Assembly: GCA_020205615.1 (NCBI GenBank)
Contig: CM035170.1
Location: forward strand, 119,793,674 to 119,857,673
DNA: 64,000 bases
Reading direction: 5' to 3'
DNA from: Panax quinquefolius
Taxonomy: Eukaryota > Streptophyta > Magnoliopsida > Apiales > Araliaceae
A model generated the notes under the pieces. The model was not told the origin of the DNA. It ran no database searches and saw nothing but the letters and a program-made list of their open reading frames with translations. The position numbers were made by a program, and so were the translations under genes. Positions 1 to 12,652 of the stretch are shown piece after piece (positions within the stretch are counted from its first letter, which is position 1; each line of letters opens with the position of its first letter).

Positions 1-175
1 CAGCCCACTCATGGAAATGATAAAGGGGTTGAATTAGCTGCCGACTCATTCATTTAACCACCTAGTAGAAAAGGACAAGTGTTGTGCTACTGTGACTGAG
101 TGAATGAAGCGGGAGATAGTTTTCTATCCCTTCTCCTCTGTGCTTGGACTGAAGGGAGCTCCCTTTTTCTGTTGC
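1..175 (+). ncRNA. MIR319: MIR319 precursor hairpin (left end cut by window)
   Basis: The 21 bases at 144-164 (TTGGACTGAAGGGAGCTCCCT) are identical to mature miR319, which silences CIN-class TCP transcription-factor mRNAs controlling leaf and petal growth. The characteristic long MIR319 upper stem is also visible: the 5' arm segment at about 32-57 and its partner at about 95-124 match the conserved second duplex of this family, which is processed loop-to-base and can release a second small RNA around 103-124. The start of the 5' arm, with most of miR319*, lies left of the window; bases 1-15 are the remnant that pairs just below the mature strand. The promoter and primary-transcript start are therefore not visible. 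Confidence 0.93.
144..164 (+). ncRNA. miR319: mature miR319 (3' arm)
   Basis: Exact 21-nt match to the plant miR319 mature sequence, on the 3' arm of the hairpin as in all MIR319 loci. Confidence 0.93.
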
Positions 176-2980
176 CCACTTTCATTTTCATCTTTTTTCT
201 CCCCTTACTCTTGTATAAATTTTTATCAGTAGCTATCAACAGATATAAATAACTTGAGATATATGCTGAAACTTTTTCATTATATATATTTTGCAGCGGA
301 ATCTGCTTATGCTCTTGTTTGATTTCTTTGAAGAGGCAACAGTTTCTCTATTTTTATTTTTAATCAATTTATTATTATCATATTTTTTCTGCATTCTTTG
401 AATATTCATTCTTCCACGCATACCTTCTTTCCCTCCTCCATACCCTTCAGATATTTTTAGCAATGCTTTTTCTAATTTTTGTTAATTTTGCCTCTGATTG
501 TAGTCCTTGAATAATAAATGTTTAGTTGATCACAAGTTAAAATCTTTATAATAAATCAGCATCATAGCATGGTCATATTAGATAGAATGAGATTTTTTTT
601 CCTGATTACTATGAATGCTACAAATGTAACTTTCCGTGGTTTTACCAATTAGGAAGAGCAAAACCTAACCTTTTGGTTTCTCATACTATTTTATTTATTT
701 ATTTATTTTGGTAGAAGTTCATTTAGGTTTAGCTCAAATGGTAAAGGCATTCAAGGGAAACATTGAGGTTGCTATTTCCCCTCGAGGACAAGCTGCGATA
801 GTAGTTACCTGTGATTGAATTCCTTGGTACGAACCAATATGCAACATGGATCAGTGAGGTTAGCACATTGTGAACTGTGTTGATTCCCTCTCCTCCACAA
901 AAAGAGTCTTGTGTAAAAAAAGAATATTCTTTTTATTGATATAGTAATATAAAATGACACAATATCCTTGAGTTTTTCATCATATTTTATGATCACGACA
1001 ACATTATTTAAATAACAAAATTGTTACTTGTAGGGATAAAATGGAACAAGAAGACATCCTTAATATTTTGCAAGTGGAACTCTTTTGTTGGAATGGAGGG
1101 AGCATAAAGCAGTTACAATTTTACTCTCTGGTTTTTTTTAGCTTAATTAATTAGACTATTTGATTGGTTTTTGACCTAGAGTTGTGCCTATATTGGATAA
1201 TTTATGGAGTATTTGTCTGAAGAAAGTATGTATGTATGTATGTTCAATTCAATTTTATTTTAATTAATGATATTTATGTTCATAGTTAGTGCAAAAAGTA
1301 GTGTAGTATCAGTCTATGGATAAGTTAAACCCTTCATCTGCTTATGTGCTGTTGGACATTATGGTTTTGTAATACTACTATTCTAAGATTAGCTAGCTTT
1401 CCATTAGATGAGTTTCTGTTCTGTTCTGTTTTTTTTCTTATTTGAGTTGCAATAATTAGTGGTGGATGGTTGTTGGGGGATGTGATTTTGCCAAATTTGG
1501 AGTGGTGAAAGTTGGTTGTTAAATCCCTGTTTTGGAAATGAGCATTTTGTTTTACTAGTAATTATTTAAAGTAATATGCATGCATGCATGCATTTGATGG
1601 AGGGAGGGTGGACAATTTGTAGGATTAGGAATCTTTTTGTAGTATAAAATAAGAGAAGGAAGAGATGTCAGATTGATTGTTTTAATGTGGTCCCAATTCG
1701 TTTTTCTGTATTACTACTAGAGTATATAAATTAATTATATAGTAGTATACCCTTTCAGAGGTAGGTATTGTGTTGTGTGCTAATCCTGTTCAAGTCTCCC
1801 CCTCCCCCTCTTCAGAAGATGGTGGGCCTGGCTGGTATACTAAAATATATAAAGACTAAAATAAAATTAATTTAGGCGAGGATCAAATGATGGTTCCTGT
1901 AAATTATATATATACATATATGTTCCATGAAATGAAACCGTCATTTGTTGTAATATAATATATGCTATGCACAACCTGAACCGGTAGGTAGGTAGGTTGG
2001 GTCATGGGTGTGGACGGCCTGCATGCCTCTGTTAGTTATTTGGAACTCAGTCAAACTTATGGCCGGCCTCGGCCTCTCTCTGCAATGTCGCTACTCAGTC
2101 TTTGAGCTTGTTTGGTCTGATGGAACTCCTCATCGCATTACTCCCTCCCTCCTCATTAAATGACTTAATATTTTTTTTCTTCATTTTAATTTCAATTATT
2201 AAGACTTGTTACCTGTGCAAATTAATTAATAATATAGAAATCAAAATTTGTGATTTAAGTGATTGTAACTCACACACATATACAATTCTTTACTCGTGTA
2301 TCTGAATTTGCAAATAATTACAATATTTTTGATTGTGGTGGTGACAATGTAGTCAAAATACAAAGAATATATAAAATCATTTTGGACTTGCAAATACAAA
2401 CATTTAAATCATTGTATTTTTCTGTCAAGTTTTGCCCTATTTATTAAATTAATCCATTGGAGATACTTTTATGAAATGATGATTTTTAAAGATAATTTTA
2501 TATTTTTAAAATATTAGGTGAAAAAAATGTAGTGGTTGTGTAGTGTTAGAACTAATAAAAAAATAATAAGGAGAAATTATATCATTTTCAGTAATTCTAA
2601 AACAATAGATAGTGCAACTCTTTTGTTAAAATGAAGTAAAAAAATTTTACCTCTAATAAAGTAATTATCATAGACTAAAAAAATGAAGTAATTGGGAAAA
2701 AAATTACTAAATGAAGATTAAAAATAATTTTTAACTCGTTTAAACAATAATATGCATTAAAAGATAAATGCAATTAAATACCATCCAAGTTGTTTTCAAA
2801 ATTTGACTTATAACACCGACGGTAACTAGTATTATTATTTTTGTATTGGTCGGCCAAATCCAAATGGCAAGGAAAGCCTAAAAAGTAAGTTGGGTGAGAT
2901 TGATCTTTATTTTGTGCACGTGTCAACCATCTCAACCTTTGATTGTCTTCCTTCTCCTCCTACATGTATCCCACTTACGA
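176..2980. other. intergenic, MIR319 3' flank and ATG18 upstream region
   Basis: AT-rich DNA without a supportable gene. The first few hundred bases are probably the rest of the primary miR319 transcript. Small repeats are visible: TATG units near 1225-1243, an ATGC run at 1575-1592, a GGTA run near 1984-1996 and AT dinucleotides near 1905-1925. Confidence 0.6.
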
Positions 2981-3108
2981 TCAATGCTAGAATTTGCGGA
3001 TCTCACTTCTCTTAATTCCTTCTTACTTCTCACAAAACCGGCTCAATTCGAGATCGATCGAGTGGGAAACCGCCCGAATTGAAAAGGAAGAATTAGATGG
3101 TCTTAAGG
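2980..3108 (+). other. candidate non-coding first exon (5' UTR) of ATG18
   Basis: A relatively GC-rich stretch ends in a consensus donor (AAGG|GTAAGT at 3108/3109). Plant ATG18 genes often have an intron in the 5' leader, and a good acceptor sits at 5190 just before the start codon. If spliced that way, an upstream ATG at 3096 would open a six-codon uORF. The start of this exon is not determined; the assignment is inference. Confidence 0.4.
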
Positions 3109-4234
3109 GTAAGTCGTTTTCTTCACGATTATGTACTCCTCGATCTGTTGCGCTTAATTGTTACTTGTCTTGTTTACGCAAAACGCTAGTTAGCTAGCTG
3201 TTCTTGAAATAACTAACTACATGATTACTGATGACTATATATAGATGATGAGAATTTATCATTTATTCTTTTACACTATGTAACTCCTAATTGGATTGTT
3301 CAATCAATAGGAATGAGCTTTACTTTTTTGGTACTAGCTGCATGACTTGATTTTCTTGGCACCAGATGCCTATGGGATATGCACATGTGCATAATGTATG
3401 TTATTGTAAAATAAGCAGTAAATAGAATTGGGTAAGAGCTTAATAGCTGACAACAAATTTTAAGTTTTTGAAAATTGAGAAATATTTCCTTGGAATAATT
3501 GATTGGTGTGCATAATGATTTGGTGGTAACGGTGGTGGTGGTGGGGGTGGGGAGGAGGAGGAGGGAAGATACCAGCTTTCTTTCGGTTGAGAGTTTATAA
3601 AATAAATAAAAAGGGGAGAAAGGTAATTATAAAAAAAACATATAATAAATATATAAAGGAGAGAACGGAGTGGATGATTTTTCTCTTAAACACACGTTTT
3701 GTTGTGCTCCTAAAGCAAGAAGAAGTGGAGTAAGGGAAAACAAGTTTTGATGAATACCTCTTAAAAATAACAAGGAAAAATTCATTCACTAAAAGAATAT
3801 TTATAAATAACATGGCTTATAAATAATTCTTTTTGATTAAGGTTTGTACCGGGTAAACCCCACTTGGTGTACACGATACCTTATAAATCACATACAAACG
3901 GATATCTTCTCTTTCCCTTAAATCTTTTTAAAGCTCCCAACCAAGAGCAAGGAAAGTATTCTCGTTCCTTTCTTCGCTCCAAATAAGATGGTTGTTTCGA
4001 TATGTGTGTATGTGTTCTGACTTGTGAAACGTATATAAACTGGTGTATTGGAGTGTTGCATAACAAAACACAACTCCATCAAGACTTCTCTTCAGTTGAA
4101 TTATCACTTGAACGACTCCTTTTTGGGGCAAGTAGCTCATCTAGGATAAATTAATCTCTATGCGGGAGTAGAGATTCTCAAAAACTCAATTCATCACCTC
4201 CAAACAGGCAAACAATCCACTGAACATGTACACA

Positions 4235-4254
4235 ACACACACACGTGTGTGTGT
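4235..4254. repeat. perfect AC/GT palindrome
   Basis: Ten bases of alternating AC are followed directly by their reverse complement, then more GT and AT dinucleotides. This is a 20-bp perfect palindrome of alternating purine/pyrimidine, with cruciform or Z-DNA potential, in the presumed 5' leader intron of ATG18. Confidence 0.8.
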
Positions 4255-5190
4255 GTGTATATATATCATGCTTATATCCGTGGGGGCAAGTTGCTCATCT
4301 AGTATTTGTAATGCTTTTTGAAAATGTTTATGAGACGTGACTCTTAAAATATGCTATCTATCTATCTAATTAGTGATGTTTGTTCCTCTGTGTATTTTTG
4401 TACGTGTATGTATGTGCATGTTTATAATGCCAATAGAAATGCATTTGAGTGTGAAAGATCTAGTTACCAAGTTTTTATGTACTGATATAGAGAATATAGC
4501 TGCAGGGTGAAAGGTCCATACCGTTTTGACAATGCTTGTGAGTTGCGAGTTGCAACTCTTAGCCTCTTATGCTATTCTGTCTGGATATTGCGTAGTCTGC
4601 ACTCTGTGTGTCGCACATGCTCATCTGAATAATATAAACATATTCAAGGTGCACAATCAGACGGATAACATCAACCAGAAAACTTACTTTTAAGGCTGTG
4701 AAATCAACAAGTTAATGAGACTTATTTTTTAGCTTCAAACTCTGCTTTTGTATGTGTTATTATCAAATAGTTCGAGTTTATTTAGCCAAAAAAATGTTTA
4801 AGTTTCTGGCCTTTTGCCTTTAATATAATCAAGTTCTTTACGTTATTGCTTTCTGTTTCTAGTACAATCCTTATATTTCTGGAGTCTTCTTAGGATCTCA
4901 GTCTAGGGTTTGTCATCGATAATTTACAGAACTAGAGCCAGAACTGAGGGAGAAAAGATTGGGCAGAAAATGACCTAGTCTCAACTTGAGAGCTCTTGAA
5001 TCAGTTTTCATTCAAATGATCAAGCTTACAAATGGAATAGAAAGTACAACTATTTATAGAAACTGACTTAGGCTTAACCTGTTCTTCCCGAATTAACTAC
5101 TAACTACTATTATAGACTTACTAATAGGACTGATCTCTTTTTTCTTTTACTTGGACTGACAGTTTCGTTTTTTAATTTTTGGTTTTCTAG

Positions 5191-5234
5191 AATTCTTGAT
5201 TGCCAGCTTTGGTGGCTAGTGTCTCTCGTTGCCC
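5191..5234 (+). other. 5' UTR part of the first coding exon of ATG18
   Basis: A pyrimidine-rich tract ends in TTTTCTAG at 5190, a good splice acceptor 44 bases before the ATG at 5235. It implies a leader intron upstream. Confidence 0.5.
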
Positions 5235-8200
5235 ATGAGTTCAACTGTTTCACCATCTCAAGGATTTCTTCTACCTGCAGGGCTCGACAACTATGAATCC
5301 CCAATGGCTGGGGTTCCTCATCCTTTCAGCCACACGGAACCAGAGTTAAATGACAATGATGGAACAGAATTACTTTCTGTATCGTGGAATCAGGATTATG
5401 GTTGTTTTGCCGCTGGCACAAGTCGTGGCTTTCATATATACAATTGTGATCCTTTCAAAGAAACTTTCAGGCGGGATCTGAGAAGCGGGGGATTTGGGAT
5501 TGTTGAGATGCTGTTTCGGTGCAACATCCTGGCACTTGTTGGTGGGAAAGCAAATACGCAGTACCCACCAAATAAAGTTATAATCTGGGATGATCATCAG
5601 AGTCGGTGCATAGGGGAATTTTCATTTAGATCTGAGATTCGTGCAGTAAAATTAAGAAGGGATCGTGTTGTTGTAGTACTTGAACACAAGATATATGTTT
5701 ACGATTTTATGGATCTGAAGCTTCTTCATCAGATTGAGACTCTGGCAAATCCCAGGGGTCTTTGTTACCTTTCTCACCACTTGAATACTTCTGTGTTGGC
5801 TTGCCCAGGCCTCCGACGAGGACAGGTCCGGATTGAACATTTTGGGTTAAATATGACTAAATTAATCCATGCACATGATGCTCAGATAGCATGCTTAACC
5901 TTGACAATGGATGGGCTTCTTCTTGCAACTGCCAGTACAAAAGGTACATTGATAAGAATTTTCAACACAATGGACGGGACTCGGTTACAAGAGGTATTTT
6001 AGTGTGCAGCGTGCTTTCTTCCTTGAATATATTTTTTTCGCTTTTCTTTTTAAGTGGTCTTCTTTCTAGTCTAATTACTGAAGAGATGTGTTCCCAACAA
6101 ATGTATTGGAACCAGCCAAAGGACACATGCGAGAAGATCAATGTCCACATGTCCTCCAAAAGGCCTATAGGTTCTGTTATCTGCAAACCACCAAATTTGC
6201 CTGTTTTCTGTCATTAATAGTTTCTTCCCAAAAATGAGAAACTGTGTGGTCACATTTTTCTGTGAATATCTTATTTTATCTACCTACGCTAGCCATATAA
6301 AGTTAAACACAAAGAGAAAAATTACTGGTCAATAGATGTGGATACACAAATTATATCAACCTTATATAGATCTACAAGAACATGTCAGCTGTTATGCGAG
6401 TCATTTGACAATCAGTTGATTAGTCAAATTTATTACAAAGAATATGTTGCATAGACCTAACTTATGACATTCCATATCCAAATTAAGAATTCCATGAAAG
6501 CTCAATTTGTTACCCATTGCATGTGTATATTGTGAGTTTTAGACCACTCACCCATTCTCATTCCACACATTTCAGCGGTACATGGCCCAGGCAAAGTTAC
6601 CAGAAAAGTATTGCTCAGAGGAAATCCATAATTTGTATTCTGATAAATTGCATGATTTCATTCTAATAAATGAATTCAACCTTCTAAAAAATTTCTTCTT
6701 GTCTTTGCTCAAAGGTTGCAGAACAATTTGAATGTAGAGTTATTGAGGAGAATAATAAATAAAGGGGCCAGGCAGATGAAGTGCTTGACCAAATTTTAAA
6801 GTCAAATGAAAGCATGCGTTTTTCAGTGATACTACCTAACCATTCATAGCTATGCTACTCTTATCAAAATTCAAAACCAAACTCATCACATTCAATTTCA
6901 CTGTATAAGCATAGCTCATAGTGTATTTGCCACTTTCCCTTGTGTCCTACTGGTTGAAGCAATTTGCTTTCCTACTAGGCTACTAATACTGATATCATAT
7001 TACATACATTGTTTCTTTATCTTGCTTTGGTTCTCAACCAGTAATTAGATAATTTTGCACCAGGCCATTTTTTTGCCACTTTATCTTATCTTTATCACAT
7101 ACATTGCTTCTTTATCTTGCTTTGGTTTTCAACCAGTAATTCAAATTGTAGACAAATTTGCACCAGGCCATTTTTGTGTCCTACTGGTTGAAGCAATTTG
7201 CTTTCCTACTAGGTTACTAATACTGATATCATATTACATATACTTTTTCTTTATCTTGCTTTGGTTCTCAACCAGTAATTCAAATCGTAGATAATTTTGC
7301 ACCAGGCCATTTTTTTTCCCACAATGCTTCATTAACTTGAAATTTACATCCTGATATGCATTTTGTTAAAATCTGTTTTATGGGTCACCATCTAACCAGG
7401 ACCTTTTCTTCGCATTTCATTTCTTCCTTGTAGGTACGTAGAGGAGTGGACAAAGCAGATATCTACAGTATTGCTCTCTCTCCAAATGTCAAGTGGCTGG
7501 CTGTATCAAGTGACAAGGGTACTGTTCATATATTTGGTCTTAGGGTTCGGGGTGTTGGAGAGGACCCATCATTTCAGTCTAGTGCTGTCCAAAGTCCAGC
7601 TTTGTTGTACCAGAATTCCTCATCTTCACTTGATACCCTCATTTCTCCTAGTAATGGCGCAAACCCTGGTTCATCACTGTCTTTCATGAAAGGTAAGATG
7701 TTTGTTTATTTTACTTATAAGCGAAAGAGCTTGGATAGTGTTATTATTTGTTTGTTTCCCTTTTTTTTGGGATTGTATATATTATTAAATTATTTTAATT
7801 GTTAACCTTAACCTCACAGAACTCTGAAAGTTATATGTAGCTAACCTAGTGAAGGTTTGATGAAACCCTTTCGAGTCTGTATCTGTTTCAGGCCTTTTAT
7901 ATTATACCTTTTATCATTGCTGTATTAATTATCGTTTTCTGTTGGCTTTCCCAATCAAATATCATCACTTGTTTTTAATTATTTTAATCTGTAAACATTA
8001 TAAATACCTTTGGTTTAGTGTGAGCGTTGCAGTATTTGCTTCTCTAATTCTTGTTGGTGAAATTTATACAGGGATCTTGCCAAAATATTTTAGCTCTGAA
8101 TGGTCATTTTCTCAGTTTCACTTACCGGAGTACACCCAATTTATTGCGGCATTTGGATCTCAGAATACACTTGTTATTGTTGGCATGGATGGAAGGTATG

Positions 8201-8507
8201 ATATCACAATAAGAACCGTACTGTAGCTTTTATGTGTGTAAAGGGAATTTGTGGAAATTTGATCCTCCTAACTCTAACATCACAAGCTCTCCTTATATCT
8301 ATCTTGTTGGCTTTCAATTTGGTTGAAATATGCTAACATCAGTCAAAATGTTTGTGCCTTGGATTTTTCCTTTAAAACACCTCATCTCTCTTATTTCTCT
8401 AATCAACCTTTTTCCTCTGTACTGTCAGTTTCTACAGGTGCAGTTTTGATCCTGTGAATGGAGGGGAGATGGTGCAGCAGGAATATGTCCGTTTCTTGAA
8501 GACATAA
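5235..8507 (+). CDS. ATG18: ATG18-like autophagy WD40/PROPPIN protein (ATG18c/d type)
   Basis: Four coding exons, 5235-5993, 7434-7692, 8072-8195 and 8438-8507, splice in frame (GT/AG) to a 403-residue protein, the usual length for plant ATG18c/d. PROPPINs are seven-bladed WD40 propellers that bind PI3P and PI(3,5)P2 on the growing autophagosome and work with ATG2. The phosphoinositide-binding RRG motif (V-R-R-G, residues 254-257) is intact and is created across the exon 1/2 junction. WD-type blades are visible before it (ending [16 protein letters not shown]) and after it ([17 protein letters not shown]). The serine-rich stretch after about residue 275 is the variable loop between late blades. 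ATG at 5235 was chosen because the family begins [10 protein letters not shown]. Intron 1 (1.44 kb) carries a tandem repeat. Family assignment is firm; c versus d is not resolved. Confidence 0.93.
6935..7320 (+). repeat. direct repeat array in ATG18 intron 1
   Basis: Blocks recur in order: 'TGTGTCCTACTGGTTGAAGC' at 6941 and about 7175, 'TTTATCTTGCTTTGG' three times (near 7015, 7090, 7250), and 'TTTGCACCAGGCCATTTTT' three times (near 7055, 7155, 7295). This is a partial tandem duplication of roughly 235 bp with a shorter third unit, lying wholly inside the intron. Confidence 0.8.
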
Positions 8508-9457
8508 AGCAGGCCCAGATAATGCTGGCTTGATATTGCAGGATCTTTATCTTCCTATGTAAATATGAAACCAGAATTGCCTATAATTGTAAGTATCACA
8601 TAATTGCTTATAATTAACTTCTAATTATGCCAAGTTAAGCCCCGAAGCTTTATAGTACTTGTAAATTAGTTGCTTTGGTTTTCTTGATAAAAAATCATTC
8701 ACGTCAAAACACTAGTGATATATTTATTTTAAATTGTGGAAGCCCAAGATGTTTTTATAATATTTTGTTTTATAATCAAACATTAAATTCAAATCATCAA
8801 CAATGTGTGAGGGCATATAATCCATTTTATGATTATATATAAAGACTACATTTCCTTCATAAAACCTTTTCATTTTCCTATAAAATATCGTGACTACATT
8901 TTCCTAGTTTGAAAAATTATTTTTGAATAATAATTATTAGTGAGTTTTTATTGATATTTTTGTTAAAGTGGATATTTTACATGCCATAATGTTAGGGAAA
9001 ATATTTTTTCACTGGCATTCTAATTCTATTTAGGATATCATAACCTCTCAATATGAATACAAGAAAAGTACTATAATCCCAAATCTATTCCTAAATAGAG
9101 GCCTTACTATATATATATATATATTATCAGAGCCGGAAAATCCCTTATCCTTGGAGGGTCGTCAGATTCTTCCAACAAGGCATAATATACATCCTACACA
9201 TCATAAAGAAACTGAACTGGGTGGTCAATGTATTTATTGTAAATTGAAAAATATATAATCCTTGGAGGTTCACAGATTCTTCGACAAGGCATAAAAAAAC
9301 ACATCATAAAGCACAAAATGCCTTTATTGTAAATTGAAAAAAGAAGAAAGAGTAGCATTCTTCTAGTCTGCAGATTAAAGCTTTAGTTTTCAGATCATCA
9401 AAAACAATCATAACCTTTCCATTGGCCTTCCTGTCCCTAATAGCAGCAAAGGCAAGG
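8508..9457. other. convergent intergenic region, ATG18 3' flank and MDR copy A 3' flank
   Basis: Contains the presumed 3' UTRs of two convergent genes. A degenerate direct repeat is visible: 'CCTTGGAGG...CAGATTCTTC..ACAAGGCATAA' occurs near 9150-9185 and again near 9260-9290. Bases 9330-9457 match the former last-exon coding sequence of MDR copy A. Confidence 0.6.
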
Positions 9458-12400
9458 TTAGCCTGTCAACAGCAAATGAATGTAGATCGGTTATCACTCT
9501 TTAATTGGATTAAAGACTACAATCAGGCACACCAAACATTTATCGGCTGGCCGATTTCCTAGGGATCAAAACTGAGGCATATGAGCATCACATAATCACA
9601 CTAGTATTATGGTCATACATACTGGTATGATGGTGACGTATCGATATTATTAAAAGTTATGTTTGGCAACTCAATTCTAAGCTTCCAATTCCAGTGTTTG
9701 GAATTGAGTTGCCAAACATAGCTTCTTATCAACATCTAAATAAAATTCCAACATGATCCTGACCAAATTTGTTAAATAACTCTTAGCTGAGATAATTTTG
9801 AGATGCTTCTGATGAAGAGCAAAGGATTGTTTTAGGAAAACAAATGAATCAGTTTAAGGAGACTATGGCTGCTGGTTATAGATCAGTAACGCCTCTTCAT
9901 TTGGGACATTCGAAACCACCAAACATATCATAGAAAACTGAAAGAGGTAGGATCTGAAAATCACCACCTTTTGAGACTCCCAAAGAGCTCTTATATATCG
10001 ATTATAAGCCAGTTCAGAACCAACTCAGATAGACTAAATTTTGTAAGCTGCATCCCCTATGAATGATGCAATTACTAGGAAATATGTTTAACTGTACAAG
10101 AGAAGAGCGATGCCATTTGCACCTGAAATATACATAATAATTCACCTTGGAAGGATCAATACCCTGATCCACCCTGACAGTCTTAGGCTTATATAGGCTT
10201 GCCAAGGCAAATGCTCAATTAGAATACTCTAATTTATATTTACTTCATTGGTTATGTTTTGTGTTCATTATCTCTGGGGGATTGTTTGATGAAAAGGAGC
10301 TTGACAGTTCAATTCATCCCCAAAGATTTTCCCTTAATTTTAGATTTTACCGAGTGTGCCCATAATAATGTTGTTTCAGAACAAGAGCAACACCATATGG
10401 TGAATCTAGAATCCAGCAAAAAGAGCTTACGGATATAGGGATTGGCGGCAAATAGAGAACTAATATTTCCACATAAAAAATTGATATTTCCACTGATTCC
10501 TCTCACATGAATAGTGGGTAAGACTCACGTGGAAATATGAGTTTCCAATTCATTAATAATAAGAGAAGGGAAAAAAGTGAAGAGCTTGTAACCTGTGACA
10601 GGCTGAAAAACAGGAGAAATGGGGATGGTGATTAAGCCCTTTGCCAACCAGGAGAGTAGCTCCTTCACAGAATCTTCAAGTGCACCTGGTCGGATTGCAT
10701 CATAGTGTCCCCAGTAGAATCCATGAATTGTCCAATTCTGAAAAACAGCAGAAATTAATACAAAAGATTATTCAAAAAAAGTTGAGCGCAAAACACATCT
10801 AAATATTATGTGTAAGCGTACAAGTACACAAATGTGCGAGTTTATAACTGATGTAATTTAAAAATCAAGCTAGAATTACTCGTAGTGGTGAAAACAGGGA
10901 TCCAACTGCTCTAGAAGGAAGTTAAATCATCTTTAGGTTATTCTTAGGGAACAGTTTATGCCATTTATGTGTTTTATTAAATTTTGATGCAACACTAGAA
11001 GTCATTCAAACAGACCTCCTTATCTGCAGTAAGAGCCTGCATCTCTAACAAGTTAAATTTGGGGTTGAATCTATGAAAACATCTCTTTTAAAACCAGTAC
11101 TTACAGACTCGTGCATCCGAGGAATACACTAATACTAATCACCTTGTATGACAACCTAAATTTCGATTTTCCATTTGAATAAGGAACATGACTGGTTTAG
11201 TAACTTTGATGGTATTGCCTAGTGACCAAATCATTGAAATTCGACGTTAATAGGCCAATCAACTTAGACCCGTATCTAAAAAGAACATCGGATGGAAGAA
11301 TGAAATATTCATGAGTTGTACCTTAACTAGGGCAATATTTGCAGGGATGATAGGAATCTCTCCACTCGCAAACCCAATGACCAAAATTTGTGCTCCCCAC
11401 TTCAAGAATTTCATCGATTCTTTTGTCAGCTTGCCTCCAACTGGATCATACAAAACGTCAACCCCTTCGAGCTTTCTTGCCTTTAGGAATCCCTTAATAC
11501 TGTCTGTTACATTCTCTTCGCTCAAGTCAACAACATGATCAGCGCCCATTGACTTCAAAAGATGCACTTTTTCAGCCCCCCTGAAAATTCAAACATGTGA
11601 TTACGTAACTACAAGATCTGGCATGCATTGGTCCCGTAAAGGGTGTTGCAAAGGCTATAAAGCTTCGTTGTAGAACTAAACCAGTACCTAGCAACTGCAA
11701 TAACAGTAGTACCATAAATCTTTCCAATTTGTACAGCTGCGATCCCAACCCCTCCTGCTGCGCCAAGAACAAGCAATACCTACAATTTTATAGTCACCTA
11801 ACAAAAATGATCAAATATATAATTCTGATTTTTTTTAAAGGCCTATAGAGTTGCCATATTGCCATGTACAAGCTGCGGAGGAGGACTAGTACCTGACCAG
11901 AACTCAAATGGGCTCTATGAACCAGGGAAAAATACGATGTTCCATATGCAAGGGGAAGTGCAGCAGCAGCGACTAGATCACATCCATCAGGTACTAGAAA
12001 CCTATAAGTTCTCGTCACAAGTCAATCATATATCAAATTGCAAATTACAGTTACAAGTATAGACAGAAAACTCATGAATATATGAACCAAGTATATTTTA
12101 AAGATTGTCTTGGGTCCGGATGAGACTTCTAAGGATCAGAACCCAAGCACAATTCACCGTTAACAGGATAATCCATTATTTGCTTCTTCTTTTTTCCCAG
12201 ATACTGATTAGATTCTCCTCTGCTCTGCTTTCTAAATTATCTATTTCGGTATTATGGGTGGCAGCAAAAAACGTAATACATGAATATGTGCATATATCAA
12301 CTCACAAATCGCTCTCATCAGTAACGATGAATTGGGCAAAAGAACCGACAGTTGCAGAAGCACAAACAGGATCACCCACTTTGAATTTGGTGACATTGGC

Positions 12401-12652
12401 TCCGATGGATTCAACGGTGCCGGAGTAATCGGAGCCTAGTACAAATGGTAATGGGTACTTTTCTTGATACTTTCCCAGAACTTGGAGGTAAGTGGCAAAG
12501 TTCAAGCTGGTGGCTTTGACTCGAACTCTGACGGAAATGGGTAAATCCAACTGAGGGATTGGGTGAGATTTTGAGAGAGAGAGTGCCGAGTTTTGTGATG
12601 AATTTGGAGGCTCTGTCGGGTCCCCAATTTTTCTGCAGAGTAAAGCTTCCAT
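9458..12652 (-). CDS. quinone-oxidoreductase-like MDR, copy A (C-terminally truncated, probable decaying duplicate)
   Basis: Exons 12652-12306, 12001-11893, 11779-11688, 11580-11322, 10737-10593 and the start of 9462 onward. Zinc-less medium-chain dehydrogenase/reductase resembling the Arabidopsis At3g56460 family: a GroES-like N-terminal fold (residues 1-150, with LPFVLGSDYSG), then a Rossmann fold with the NADPH motif GAAGGVG at 158-164. It is very similar to the neighbouring copy B and has the same intron positions. Exon 5 is 145 nt against 144 nt in copy B; the extra base lies in a T run (minus strand) near 10607-10611. It shifts the frame so that a TAA follows directly after the exon 5/6 junction, giving 318 residues instead of 348. 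Exon 6 also lacks 8 nt relative to copy B, so the C-terminal SKL is gone in any frame. The lesion could instead be a base error. It is either a shortened enzyme or a young pseudogene. Confidence 0.82.
9655..9724. repeat. near-perfect inverted repeat (foldback) in MDR copy A intron 5
   Basis: Arms 9659-9677 and 9701-9719 are 19-bp perfect reverse complements (ATGTTTGGCAACTCAATTC), and pairing extends several bases outward. The 23-base loop holds a second small inverted repeat (CAATTCC/GGAATTG). It is a short MITE-like hairpin inside the 1.13-kb intron; the same intron in copy B is only 144 bases. Confidence 0.8.

Noticed and set aside
3881..4140. Two overlapping minus-strand open frames of 60-70 codons
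   Set aside because: No similarity recognised, no splice context, and they lie in the presumed leader intron of ATG18.
12105..12428. Plus-strand open frame of 107 codons
   Set aside because: Antisense shadow of MDR copy A exon 1 and its intron.
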